From: Chrysopilus asiliformis
Taxonomy: Eukaryota > Arthropoda > Insecta > Diptera > Rhagionidae
Direction of reading: 5' to 3'
Assembly (NCBI GenBank): GCA_964034945.1
Contig: OZ035960.1
Span: 19,579,487 to 19,643,486, forward strand
Length of the DNA stretch: 64,000 nt
Position 1 is the stretch's first letter. Each line of letters starts with the position of its first letter. Shown here piece by piece: positions 1-11,384 of this stretch. A model generated the notes under the pieces. The model was not told the DNA's origin. It ran no database searches and saw only the letters and a program-made list of their open reading frames with translations. The position numbers and the translations under genes are program-made.

Positions 1-877
1 AAAATCGGGCCGCAAGCCAAAAAAAAAAATATTGAGAAATATATACAGGTAGAAATTATGGCGCCGCAGGAGAAAAATTTTACATGCCGAGGTCAAATAG
101 ACTATCAAATATGGGAAGCCATCCAAAAACTGTCCTATAATTAAGGACGTCCGAAAGTTTTCGCAGAATTTCACACCGAAATTCCTTTTTTCTTACAGCT
201 GGAACTAATAGTTTCATGTAAAAATTCCTGGTGAATTTCATACAGAAATTTGTAGTGAATTTCATATAGAAATTCCAGATTTTTAAACAAAGAATATTAT
301 CCCATGTATGTTCATGCTTCGAACTTGATTTTTCTAGCATTATAATTCACACATCCGACAATTTGTTCCAGCTACGTACTTATAAATGCATACTCTGCAC
401 AGTGCATGGGTATTTATGTAGGTTAATCAGGGTAGGAGGCATTTACATATCTGTGGCAAAAAGGCAAAACATCTTAACTCGATTTTCAGGAGAAGCCCAA
501 CAGATCGGTCTAGAAATGCAAATACAGATCACTTTGGCTTCGTGTGATAATCGACTTAAGATATTTTGGATTTTTGCCACAAATATATGGCTGCTGACTG
601 AAACAAGACTGAAACAAATCCCTTTCATATACTAAGTGAATGGGAAACACGGCGGTAGAAGTGTACAAATTCTGAAAAAAAGAAAATGCCCTTTAGAGAA
701 TAAGAGTTAGCAAAGATTCGAATCCTTGACTTAAAATTAAAGTTAAAATTAATCAAAGATTCACACCAAATCAATTATTCAGCTTTTTATTTCTGACATC
801 ACTGATTTTTCATGAAAAATTATTGTTTCATTATGAAATTCATAGCATGTGACAGAATGTTTTCACCCACTTCACAA
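1..877. other. AT-rich non-coding stretch with repeat fragments
   Basis: No supported gene. Near the left edge (about 8-80) two short GC-rich motifs (GCCGCAAGCC and GCGCCGCAGGAG, followed by A-rich sequence) look like reverse-strand fragments of the CCTGCGGCGCA-bearing repeat whose longer copies lie at 4164-4586, 19308-19790 and 49677-50097. The rest is AT-rich with only short chance open frames. Confidence 0.4.
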
Positions 878-1158
878 CACGGCATACAGACAACCAAGGT
901 ATGCTATAAACTTTTGATAGTCAGGTGTGACGTCATTTGTGCCGACTTTTTTTAATTAATTTTTATGTTTATTGATCACTATTTAATGCAATCAGTCTAC
1001 TAATTTACAAATTTCTTATTTAAATCGCACAAATTTAAAAAAAAACCATCCAGAATACAAAATTCCTTCTGCACTTGACGAACTAATCGGCACAAGTGAC
1101 GTAGCAACGAAATGTCAAATTTGAGTTTACAGCATACCTTGGTTGTCTGTATGCCGTG
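878..1158. mobile_element. hAT-type MITE with 8-bp target duplication
   Basis: The two ends are inverted repeats starting CACGGCATACAGACAACC and continuing about 28 bp with one mismatch (878-905 against 1131-1158). Weaker inverted similarity runs further in (a GTGACGT-type core about 60 bp from each end). The element is bounded on both sides by the same 8 bp, CTTCACAA (870-877 and 1159-1166), the target-site duplication length typical of hAT transposons. At 281 bp with no open frame it is non-autonomous. Termini starting CA fit hAT, but no transposase or relative in the window confirms the superfamily. Confidence 0.85.
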
Positions 1159-1166
1159 CTTCACAA

Positions 1167-4161
1167 TGCAATGCTTGTTATAAAATATGAAGATTTTTTT
1201 CCTTATGAATTTCCGCAGATTTGTCCACGAAACCAAAATGAAAAAAAAAACACTGAAATATTAATTTGGAATCCACGTGGGAACCTCACAGCATTCAATT
1301 TAAACCTCATGCTGTTACAAAAGTAGACATCTGTATCGAAATTTGATTCCTTTTGCAAAATAAATCGTCAAACTCACTTAAAAAATTGCCATTAAATTGA
1401 ATAAAGCATTAGATGAAAAGTTTAGACATTGAAGCAAAAAAACAACCATACACACAACGTATATTACAAGAATTTACAGAATTGAGAAAAAAAAGCGTAA
1501 GAAAGTCGTGGAATGCATTAGTGTAATCAGTTTTCCATTTTAATATCAAATTTATCTTCAAAGGCTTCCACATTTCAAAGTGAATGAATTCCGGAGTTGC
1601 TTTGATGGAGTGATATTTTGGAACCATTTAACATTCAACATTGAATGTTTTGTAAAACATCAAGTCATTCCATTGGATTTATTGTAATCTTATCCATTAA
1701 AGACGCATAACTTTCCATCAAACCTTGACGGCTACTGCCAGTTTTACCAGAAAAAAACATCCCAAATAGCTTCATTTTGAATGCTGTAGTGCTACAAGCA
1801 GAGCATAAAGACGAGCATAAAAACTGTCGATGTTGGTCGTAAAAACAGGAGAAGATGAACACAAAAATTAAAGTGATGGGATCTACTCTATGCTCCGGAT
1901 AGAATGAGTAAAACAGACCTCAGGCAGGATGGCAACATGAAAGTATATACGAGTCCATAAATTATCAACGTGTTGTTGTCGTCATTGGCGCGCCTGAACA
2001 TCTGTTGAGGATCAAATGCCAGTTAAGTGGAGTAAACAATTGTTAATTTGTTTGTAATTAATTTCAATGCAACAACTGGGAGTACTTCATTTCCCTTTGA
2101 CTTATGGTGTTCTATTATGCTGCTGCAGCTTTTAGTTGTGTTGCTGGACCATGACATCCGGGATTAACTGAACGAGGAGCGCTTAAGTGAAACCACATCA
2201 ACCAATCCGACCGAAATCACGTTTGCTGCATGAATGATGTGCGGACAGATATGTTCCATGAATCGACTTTTACAAGCCTTTCTAAGATATCTTTCACAGT
2301 AGACACTGCGAGATGTTTTGTTTCTTGTAGAGATTTCAAGAAATTAAGACATGTGGTTGCGTCTTTGCTTACACAAATTAATTTCCGAAATAGATTTAGA
2401 AACTGATACACTTTGATTTACACATATCTGTCCGTTCGCCAGTTAACACAATAACTCTAGACCAGGGCTATCAAACTCAAGTACCACCAAAGACCACATT
2501 GAGTTTTCTGCAACAGAACTGCGGGGCATATCACAAAAGAAATCAATACCAGCCAAACAGTAGCATTTAATTTAAAAATGTATTTACTTTCAAAACATAA
2601 GAGAAAATAATATGCCGCAGGCGAAATTTTTTGAAAAATCTAATCGCAAAAATTCTTAAACAAAATGCGCTACTTTTTACCTTAAATAAAGAAAGTTACG
2701 ACCGTTTAACTCTTTGTGGACCAGGAAGTGAACTGACAATAAATTAATAGCCATGACTTTTTTTCGTTGAAAATGGTTCCAGAAAGCAAAAAAAAAGAAG
2801 ACATGAACTAATTTTATGGAGGGGTGGTATTTACGCCTGTGGTATATAGAAGTATATAGAATGTTGATACTATCGGATAAGCAAAAAATATAAGGATTTA
2901 AAGTTGGTGGTAGTTAAAAGTACCGACAGTCAACAAAGGGTTAAAAATAAAAATCTCCCATATAAATAGATGGGAAGGAATCACCTTTAACCGCTCTCCT
3001 GTACATTTCACATGAAATTTCACATATTGTTCTTGGTTGTCTCAAAAGATATAAATTTAAAAAATTGTTTAGCCCACAAATTTTCCAGGAAAATTGTAAA
3101 AGAATTTTTTCAAAAATTCTAAATGCAATAAAATGGTCTGAGCTTTAATTCAATGAAAGCACATTTTCTTATTCCCTTTTTTTAAAAACTTTTTTTGGTT
3201 AGACATCAAATTCAATTAACTTTAATAAATTTTTCTTGAGAAATTTTCCGATGCTGAATACAAATTCCCAGAAATTCAAGGAAAAGTTATTTTCTTAAAA
3301 CATTATATTTCTGAAACTCTTTCTAAGCGGCAAATCCGGTTGTCTATGGGTGCGTTTACACCGAGCTAACTTGGCACTGCCAATCTGGCGGTACTAAACT
3401 AGAAGTATATATTGTCAATTTTTTGCATTTATATCCAGTTTTTGCAATATATAGCATGAAAAAGGCACAGCGAATTGGAAAAAGGAGAAATCAAATCCAC
3501 AGGACCAAAAGGTAAGTTTAAAGTAAAAGTTTTACTTACAAACAAGTTAATTTTGCAACTATATGTCAGCGCCAAGAATTAGCAGCGCCAAAATACCAAA
3601 GGATTTCAAAAATATATTGTTTGATTTGCTTGCTGATAACTCAAGAATTTTTGAACTAATTTGGACGGAATTTTAAGGAGATGAGAGTTTAATTGCATAA
3701 AGCAGCGGGTTTTAAAACCCAAGGTTCCCCTTCTTTCTTACTGTCTTCTCTGATTTATCTACTATCAAAGAAAATTCGCCATAGGCGATTTTTTCAAGTT
3801 TTACAATAGCCATATGATCTAATTGTATTAACCATAGTCCGAGAAGACGATCGCTGAACTTTTTATAACTCGAAGTTTCGAAAAACAGGGTGGCAAGGGA
3901 AAAAAAGAGGTGAACCACTGGGTTAGAAAAAAATAAAATCGATTTCAATTTGGCGACATAATTTCTTTATTTAATTATTTATTTATTTATTTTTTTTTTT
4001 TTTTTTTTTTGCAAAACTGGGCGATGATTCTTTTTTTTCTATTTTTTTGCGCAAATGTATTAAGCAAATCATCACATAAAAACCTAAACGCAATGACATT
4101 TTTATCCAATCGGAATAACGGGAACCATGCAGATTAATTAGTGACATCATAAGTACAATAG
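1167..4161. other. AT-rich stretch without a recognisable gene
   Basis: No coding region supported. A possible one-ended hAT remnant begins at about 2463 (CAGGGCTATCAAACTC), with no matching right end found. A reverse-strand GCCGCAGGCGAAATTTTT fragment of the CCTGCGGCGCA repeat lies at about 2612-2632. A TATT-rich and poly(T) tract is at about 3964-4010. The rest appears unique, with chance open frames under 110 codons. Confidence 0.4.
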
Positions 4162-4163
4162 TA

Positions 4164-4586
4164 GGGTAACCATACATCCTGGAATGGCCGGCATAGTCCC
4201 AGATTTAAGCATGTTGTCTCTACGTCCCGGAAACAACTTCCGATAGGGGTTGCGGTAAATTATATATTTTTCGCCTGCGGCGCATTTTTTCGTACAAAAC
4301 GCCCATGTATCTCAAAAGATTTGGCTTGTGGCGCAATATCTTTATTGATATTTTTGGAATGTAAAAAGCGCGAAAAATTAAGTTAATTTTCGCTTGTAAC
4401 TCTCTAGCTCTTGATTTAAATAATTGCGCTGCATTCTGTTTAAACAATTTCGCTTGTAGCGCAGATTTTGAAATTGTTTCTTCTTGGTTTTTGTTTAAAA
4501 GAAGTTTTGTTTTCAATATAAAATCTATTGTTTGACACAAAGAAAATATAAAATTCCTGACTGACCCAAAGAAAATATGGTCACCC
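4164..4586. mobile_element. GGGTRACCATA-ended MITE, copy 1 (complete)
   Basis: The ends are GGGTAACCATA and TATGGTCACCC, an 11-bp inverted repeat with one mismatch, flanked on both sides by TA (4162-4163 and 4587-4588), consistent with a Tc1/mariner-type TA target. Just inside the left end is a GC-rich segment resembling CCCGGAATGGCCGGGACAGTCCC, seen in degenerate form. The middle carries about four imperfect tandem units of roughly 60 bp, each with a variant of CGCCTGCGGCGCATTTTT (near 4275, 4331, 4390 and 4451). There is no open frame of note. Related copies are at 19308-19790 and 49677-50097. Confidence 0.7.
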
Positions 4587-4588
4587 TA

Positions 4589-7386
4589 CACAAAAGTCAA
4601 ACATATGAATATTTTGTGAGAAACATTCAAATACCATGTGAAGGGTTCTCGATACTAAACTAATTTCAAAAACACCGCATCTTTGAAAAAAAAAAAATCT
4701 TGGAATCCCTTTTAATTAGGCATAACTAAAATGATATAAAATGCTTTGAAATCTCGGTGACGATTGATGTTCGCCGTAAAAATATTTCGTTATGGTATTC
4801 AAGTATGTACAACTCCCCGGCACCACTTTCTTCATCCATTCGAACCACAAAATGAAGTCCAACAAAAAGAGATTTTTTCTAATTGTGATGAAATTATGTT
4901 TTATTATTCAAACACATACATGTATATGTATTAATATTTATATGGTGAGTGACACTCCGCAGAGGAGAATCATAATTCATGTGAAAGGGACCGTTCTCTA
5001 ATAAATGTCATTCACAAAATTCCACAAATTTATCTGTCGCTGGAATTTTCACTTTTCATCCGAATAAGCTTTGAAAGTAGCTACGTTTCGACAGTATTAT
5101 AACGCACAAAAGTAATATATATTAATTATACTGAAAGTAAGTATATATATATAGCAGAAAAAAGCCAAGGCGGGTTAATACAATGTATGTCGTTGCTAAG
5201 GTATGTCGTTGCTAACAAAGATCCATAACATATAATCATGGATCATGAACGAAAATATGATTTTTCGCCCGGAAAAATGTTTTGAGGATTCAAAAGCAAT
5301 GGAACAGAAGTATGCATACGATGAGAAAAACCTCAGGTCCAGACCTGGACCGTCCATAGTAAGTTTTTGTCCAAGTAACCACACTATATTTTACTGTGTG
5401 TGGCATTCGCAGATCCTTGTGCCCTGTAAATGAATAATTCGCCCTGGAATTCCTGACTTTTGTTCAAAATTTCCAGAATAACAGCAACAACAAACAATCG
5501 ATCCAAACGATCCAGTCCGCGTATGTCCTCTTCTCTTTTACAGGACACCACCACAATTTCCAGCCCAAGAATATCCACCACCGGAAATGTTTAGTACTCA
5601 TAGCTAATGTGGTGTGATTGCTAAGCATTTCGGAACTATGAAAATATTTAGCTTTTCTACAAGCATTTTCCGACATGTATATTTAAGTTGTAGATCGCAA
5701 TAAGTGTGACATGCTATTTTTGGGGCAATTTTTAGTGGTAAGTTAAAATGTATCCGACTAAAAGTCTCCTTCCGTAACTCCCTCCGAGAGTTTATTTATA
5801 GTGGTACATGGGAACTGACATGTCAGATTAATATTAATACGGACAGGTTTTTAGCAATACATCTGTAAATGCACGGCAAATATGGTCACACGTAGGGAAG
5901 AAAACACAATTCGGGGGAGATGGGGTTCGTTGGTAGCTTGTCCGGTGGCCCGAGGCTTATGAATGTTTACGGCACCTGACATTAATAAATCAGAAAAGAT
6001 GAAAAAATAACCAAAATCGTAAAAAAAGTAAAGTTAATCCGGAAAACCAAAAAAAAATTGTGAGTCGCATCGAGGGGAAACCCGTAAACGAACAGAATTT
6101 TCTTTTGGGAAAATCTCCTGATGATTTTTTTTCTTCGTCAGATGCCATCGGGCAGCAAATATCCCTCTTCAATTCCCGCTTCGTGTTAGATTTTGCGTTG
6201 CTACACACATTAAACAAGTGAGCAGCATTGATGGCCCGAAAGATGGAATTTATGAAACATTAATTTTAATACGTCGCTAAATTTGCTTCTATTTCTTATG
6301 GAATTTTCTCCGATCATGGCTAGCGGGTGGTGCGGTGTGAATTGCGTATACTATGTTGATCAATTTCCATATATACTCATTATACGCATCTATCTATATT
6401 TCATATAACATCTCCTATAGTGCCTCCCACAAAACTTCTGTAAATATTTTTTTTTTCTTCTTGTGAAAATTTTACTGACTTCGAAGCGGCTTACTTATCT
6501 CATAAATTAAAGTGGAGGAGAAGAAGATCCCGATGGATTCTGAATGGTATGGGATGGAGGTGGAGTCTCTGGATGTTTGACAAGAAATTCTTAAGCTGCC
6601 AATTAGTTTAAGTTCATTCTCTTGTTATTTATTATTATTATTTTCCTGAGTTTTTTCGCTCTTGATGCCACCTTTTTGGTTTTTGCTTTTTAGATTTGGT
6701 TAATGGGTGGAGAATGGGTGGCCCAAAGAGGATTTCAAAGTTAAATTCTTCGTTACCGATGACAGATTTTCTTTTTTTTCGCTTTTTTTGATAAATTTAA
6801 TGCGATACATGTTATTAATTTAATTTCTTGAAATATCTTCGTCATTCTCAGTGTATTTATTTTACATTAGATTGAAAAGTGTTGAGTCACACTCATATAT
6901 TCTGTCACGCTTAAGTACGGTTCAGAAAATTTCTGATTCTATTTTTGACAAATAATTATAAATTTATTTTCGGAGGCTAAATCCGATTTTAATTTAGATC
7001 GAATTCACAAGGGTAATACGTAAATAATAATATTTGGGAAAGAATTTAACGCAAACCTCAAAGAGTTTATGGGATGAAAACATAACCAAAATAAAATATC
7101 AAATAACCATGACTGCAGGAGTCCGATTTTTTTTAACTATTCGATGTGATAAAAAGCATGAAAATTTCTAATAATCTTGAAGGTACGAAAAAAGTAAAAT
7201 AATCTCATGACTTGATCTCAACTTAAAAACTTGGTTTCATTTTTAAATTTTTTTAACACTAACCGTTTTTGAGAAAATTTCCAAAAATTGTGTGGGGTTG
7301 TATGTCACTGAAACATTTAAAATTGAAACCGGCTTATATTATTGAAACCTGTTTTTATTCTTTGTCTAATCTCAATCAACTAGTAT
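4589..7386. other. AT-rich stretch with no supported feature
   Basis: I see no gene, RNA or defined repeat. Composition is moderately AT-rich with a few poly(T) runs (6020-6060, 6430-6450, 6770-6790). Open frames are short and lack recognisable domains. The segment could be intronic or intergenic. Confidence 0.3.
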
Positions 7387-7583
7387 TAAGGCCCGTCCAA
7401 AGACGGATAACAGTGATTTTGGAAGGACTCAATAAGATCACAGGTGCCAGTCGATTCCACGATATTTCAAATTGATCGCTTCACATATGGTAACCAACTT
7501 AAAAAGTCGTGGGACTGACTGGCACGTGTGATCTTATGGAATTTCTACCAAAAATGCTAGTACCCGGTTTAAGATGGGTCCTA
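7387..7583. repeat. Degenerate MITE-like inverted repeat
   Basis: The outer sequence TTAAGGCCCGTCC at 7387 is matched inversely by GATGGGTCCTA at 7573-7583. A stronger inner pair, AAGATCACAGGTGCCAGTCG near 7433 and its inverse around 7516-7537, lies symmetrically inside. The layout is that of an old terminal-inverted-repeat element of about 200 bp. A TAA/TTA-like flank is suggestive, but the arms have diverged too far to fix the superfamily. Confidence 0.5.
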
Positions 7584-7641
7584 ATTCTGTTATATAAATA
7601 TATCGATCAAAAGTATAGTATAAATTTAATGTAGAAAATAG

Positions 7642-7880
7642 CGTCAGAATTGCTTTAACGTTTCAGGAAATAGCACAAGAGGCGTTTACGGTCAAGGAGA
7701 GGGGTCCATATTAGTGGGCACAAAATGTTCTTAGAGGAGAACCTACCCAATGGCAAAAATCGCTTCAAAATTGCTCTATCAGTTCAGGAAAAAGCTGGAG
7801 AGGGGTTCACGATCAAAGAGAGGAGTCGATATTAGTGGATGAAAAATTTCCTTAGGGAAAACCTATCCAATGACGATCAT
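7642..7880 (+). repeat. Two tandem copies of a ~119-bp dispersed unit
   Basis: A unit starting GCGTCAGAATTGCTTTAACG at about 7642 recurs from about 7761 as CGCTTCAAAATTGCTCTATC. Both copies contain AGAGAGG-like, GATATTAGTGG-like and AACCTAYCCAATG segments in the same order. A third, short start (GCGTCAAAATTGAAG) occurs near 7969, just before the PIF-like MITE. A diverged single unit is present at about 19055-19180, so the unit is dispersed and not only local. Confidence 0.7.
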
Positions 7881-8426
7881 CATCATTATCCTCGGCGCTA
7901 CAGCTCTTGAGGAGCATCGACTTCCTTAATTGAGGTTTTCATAATAATTTTCTTCCCTGGGAACACCGCGTCAAAATTGAAGTAAAGGTGCCGCTCCACT
8001 TTAGAGTAAATACGCGAGTAACTCTCAAAAACTCTCAAAAGTTATTCGCAGAAGGTTGCCCATTTGAGAGTTAATTTCGGCGATTTTTTTTTCAAGACCA
8101 ATATCTTGATTTTTTTGACATCTTGCTTTGGTAAGTTCTCGAGAGCTACTAGCGAAATTCAAACCCCGTTCGTATCTGGCGAGCAACTCCACGAGAGTTC
8201 AGTGGGTGCGTGTCGACTAGAGCAGTGCTCCGCAACCTTTATTTGCATACGGCACACCCATTTTTTTTCTGGAAATCCGGCACACCACAAAAGAAAATAT
8301 AAAAAAATTTGTGTATAAAATATGAAAAAATTTAAAAAAAATCCTGAAAGAATTATTAAATAGCTTTTTGAAATGTTTACCGCGGCACACCTAATATCAT
8401 TTCCCGGCACACCAGTGTGCCGCGGC

Positions 8427-9436
8427 CAGTGTTGGGCAAAATGTAATTGTCAGAGCAATTAACAATTAACGATTAATCAATTGTAATTGTAAATTTCTGC
8501 AATTGACAATTAATCAATTGTAATTGCAAATTTCTGCAATTGACAATTAATCAATTGTAATTGTAAATTTCTGCAATTAACAATTAATTAATTGTTAATT
8601 GTATTTTTCACAATTAACAATTAATTAATTGTTAATTGTTTGATCAATCATGACTAACACAATTAACAATTAAATCTTATGAAGTTTAAAAAATCAAAAT
8701 CCCGAATTTTTAACACCTTTTAATTAACGGTTCTGAAAAAGCAAAACTTAAAAGGAGTAATAATTTATAAGAATCGTGCACCATATTTCGTGGTAATTCA
8801 ATTTAGTCAACTCATTTTTTTATATGGAAAAATGATCGAAATCGATCGAAATGAGGGAAAATTTAATTTGTCCCAAAACGACGGGATCGGGAAGGGGTTG
8901 GGAGTGGGTGGGAAGGGATGGTAAGGGGAGGGGAGGGGAAGGGGGGAAGGGAGGGGGTGGCGAGGGGGGAGTGGGTAGGGGAGGGGGAAGGAGACCTACC
9001 CCTACCCATTCCCCCCTCCGCCCCACCCTTGCCCCATCTCCCTCCCCCACCCAACCCCTTCCCGTTCCTGTCGTTTTGAGGCAAATTAACTTTTCAGCAA
9101 TCAGCGTTTAAAACAAATAATCACAAAAAGTTTTATTCTTAATTGAAAATTGTTAGTTTTTTTCAATTTTTTTTGAAATTTGACATTCAATGTACATTTT
9201 TTTTACAGGCCCTTGTTTTTGAATTTTTAATCGTAAATTTAATTGCAAAAAAGTTAATTGATTGAAAATTTAATTGCAATTAATTTAATTGCAAAATCTG
9301 CAATTAAATTTAATTGCAATTAAATTTAATTGCAAAATACTGCAATTAAATTTAACTGCAATTAAATTAATTGCAATTAAATTTTCAATCAATTGATTAG
9401 TCAATTGAAAATTTAATTGATTGATGCCCAACACTG
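8427..9436. mobile_element. Second hAT-type element nested inside the first
   Basis: The ends are the inverted repeat CAGTGTTGGGCA (12 bp perfect). The host sequence GCCGCGGC is duplicated at 8419-8426 and 9437-9444, an 8-bp hAT-type target duplication. Both flanks inside the termini are arrays of AATTGTAATTG and TGCAATTAA words (about 8440-8660 and 9235-9425), largely inverted relative to each other. The centre holds a G-rich/C-rich hairpin (8866-9086). A segment at about 8792-8890 recurs at about 50290-50391, so the core belongs to a dispersed family. No transposase is present. Confidence 0.85.
8866..9086. repeat. G-rich then C-rich inverted repeat (quadruplex/hairpin potential)
   Basis: About 115 nt of G-runs with very little C (8883-8998) switch abruptly to about 65 nt of C-runs (8999-9065). 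The edges, CAAAACGACGGGATCGGGAA on the left and the inverse of its variant on the right (about 9058-9080), pair with each other, so the whole is an imperfect inverted repeat. Multiple runs of three or more G on one strand meet the usual pattern for G-quadruplex formation. The open frames here are by-products of composition. Confidence 0.8.
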
Positions 9437-9634
9437 GCCGCGGCACACTGGTTGCGGAGCACTGGACTAGAGAGTAGAATCACATTTGACAGCTCGCAGA
9501 AACTAGCTCGCGAGTTTTTGCGAGTTTCTGCGAGCGACTCTCAGAGACATGTCCATTTGCGAGTAGCTGCTATCGAGAGGTTCTCGCCTCTATAAAAAAT
9601 CAAATTCTTCAATTGCCCAATTCTTCAATTCTTC

Positions 9635-9719
9635 AATTGCTTTAGAGTTTTTAAATAATTACAACAAATCAAAGGAAAATTTTGATTTGTTGTAATTATT
9701 TAAAAACTCTAAAGCAATT
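9635..9719. repeat. Perfect 39-bp-arm palindrome with 7-nt loop
   Basis: The left arm 9635-9673 (starting AATTGCTTTAGAG, ending AAATCAAA) is exactly complementary to 9681-9719. The spacer is GGAAAAT (9674-9680). It sits about 45 bp beyond the broken end of the PIF-like MITE, after three AATTCTTC-type short repeats (9602-9634). No mismatches were found, which suggests recent origin or continuing correction. I see no terminator or gene context that would give it a transcriptional role. Confidence 0.9.
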
Positions 9720-11384
9720 AGATTGCTTGTGAGCTAAATAGGATTGTGCTTATTTTCCATTTTTGGTCGTTACTCAGATAATTACTCAGATAATTAATAT
9801 AATTAAAATAAAAGTTTTTCATCTGAACGCGATCAGAAATATTTGTTTTTTTTTTAAACTCAGAAATCAGATTTCGATGTGAAAATTTAAAGGTGAAACA
9901 TTTGAAATAAATCTGGAATTTTCCCAGAAACCTTTTCAATTGCTCGATTGTAATAGCAAGACTCTTCAGTTCCAATCAAGGCCTTGAAGAAAGCAAGAAA
10001 ATTCCTAAGAACACGGACGAAAACCTCTTTTGATTCAATTTCCACCAAGAAAAGCGATAAATTTCTATTTCAACCGAAATTCGCAGAATCTCTTTTACTA
10101 ATGCACCTGACATGAATCTGAAAAAAATAGATAAAAAACCCTCATAAAAATTGGTCCTAACCCCGAAAAGGACACAAAAAAATTCTAAACATTTGATTTT
10201 ACCAATACAATCCCACGATAACCGGTATCTTCCATGAGTTTTCTGACGGTCAATTTTTCAATGCACGTCGTTTAAAAGCTCGCGATTGAATTGATCTTTT
10301 CTAAAGTTTCCCTCAAAAATTAAGCTACCATTCATCAAAATTGTCACTCAGTGAACCAAAATTACGGATCCATTGTAAAGTTTTCAACTTCGTCAAACAG
10401 CACCGATAAAAGGCAGCAAATCTGAAAAAAAAAACCACTCTTTTCACGTAATCTTTTTTTGATTCCTTGTCAGGACCCAACCAAACCGCACTAATCCCAC
10501 AATTTTCCATAAAGGGGTAAACGGGAAGAGTTCGTCAAATTTATTTTCCATGTATCATCGGTAAACCTTTCGGAAATGGCGTTTATCCTCTGATGGTAAA
10601 TTGGTCGGTTGAGGTCAAATGCGGGTAGAATGAATTGAGTTTTTTTTTCTATTTCATGGGATTTTCGGGCATCTCGAATGGTTAATTTCGAAAAAATAAT
10701 GGTGGATTAAAATCGAATTCTGTGCGCTACCAATGTCAGAATTTCGACAGTTGTTGTTAACCTTTTATTGAGCCTTTTTTTATTATAAAGTGATCCAACT
10801 GATGAAGTTGTTGATTATTTTGTGGAGTTTGATTGATTCGATAAAGGGTGGCTTTTATCCTTTCCATTTTCTCGCTTAAAGGTCTAGCTAATTGGAATTC
10901 TAATTGGTGAAATAAATTAATACTGTTTTGTCAGCCGCATGTCGCGTATCTTAATCAATTGATGGCGTCAAGAGTCGGTAAGGCCAAAAAGAGAAACGTC
11001 AATTAAGATAGCAAATTAATGGTAATCCATTTAAGACTAACTACATTTATGTCAATAAATCGATGTCCTTGTGAAATATCTATTTATAAAATCATAAAAA
11101 ATGAATATGCTGACAGTAAAATATTTTTCATTTGATTAATTTTTCAATAATGTTGTCATTGGAGTAAAAAAAATAGTTAAATTATATTTGAACCAGATCT
11201 AATAAACAAATATTGGATTAGTTTTATCTGATTTGAAAAGCACGCGCCAAATATATTATACTATGTGATCTCAATCGAAATAACTATTCAAAAAAAATAT
11301 CAGTTGTGGTCAACACAAAACTTTCTTCTACAAAATCTACGACCCTGCGCAATTTACGCTGGAGCCCTGTCGCGTTGTCAACCT
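9720..11384. other. AT-rich stretch without a recognisable gene
   Basis: No gene or RNA supported. At about 10890-10925 are clustered TAATTGG/CTAATTGG words of the kind homeodomain proteins bind, with a GC-richer island around 10930-10990 (CAGCCGCATGTCGCG). These alone do not establish an enhancer. Short chance open frames only. Confidence 0.3.

Larger units (their letters stand above)
8223..9464. mobile_element. hAT MITE inserted in the PIF-like MITE
   Basis: The ends are a perfect 15-bp inverted repeat, CAGTGCTCCGCAACC. The 8-bp target duplication GACTAGAG lies at 8215-8222 and 9465-9472, and the uninterrupted homologue at 35830-35850 has this octamer once. Without its own insert (8427-9436 plus one TSD copy) the element would be about 216 bp. 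Its inner sequence repeats GGCACACC/GGTGTGCC-type motifs, giving strong hairpin potential near both ends. There is no coding capacity. Confidence 0.9.
7986..9590. mobile_element. PIF/Harbinger-like MITE, copy 1 (interrupted, 3' end lost)
   Basis: This copy begins AGGTGCCGCTCCAC after TAA (7983-7985) and matches the intact element at 35604-35986 through the same order of segments: the repeated CTCTCAAA words, the TTCTCGAGAGCTACTAGCG segment and the GCTCGCAGAAACTAGCTCGC segment. The match breaks at GACTAGAG (8215-8222), where a hAT element is inserted, and resumes after the duplicated GACTAGAG (9465-9472). It stops near 9590, so the right terminal repeat is missing. The intact copy supplies the empty site that proves the insertion. 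Confidence 0.85.

Noticed and set aside
700..740. tRNA B-box-like sequence (GATTCGAATCC)
   Set aside because: No A-box at the right distance and no cloverleaf can be drawn.
3704..3925. Possible hAT element with CAGCGGGTTTTAAAACCC and GAACCACTG ends
   Set aside because: The ends match only loosely and the flanking 8 bp differ.
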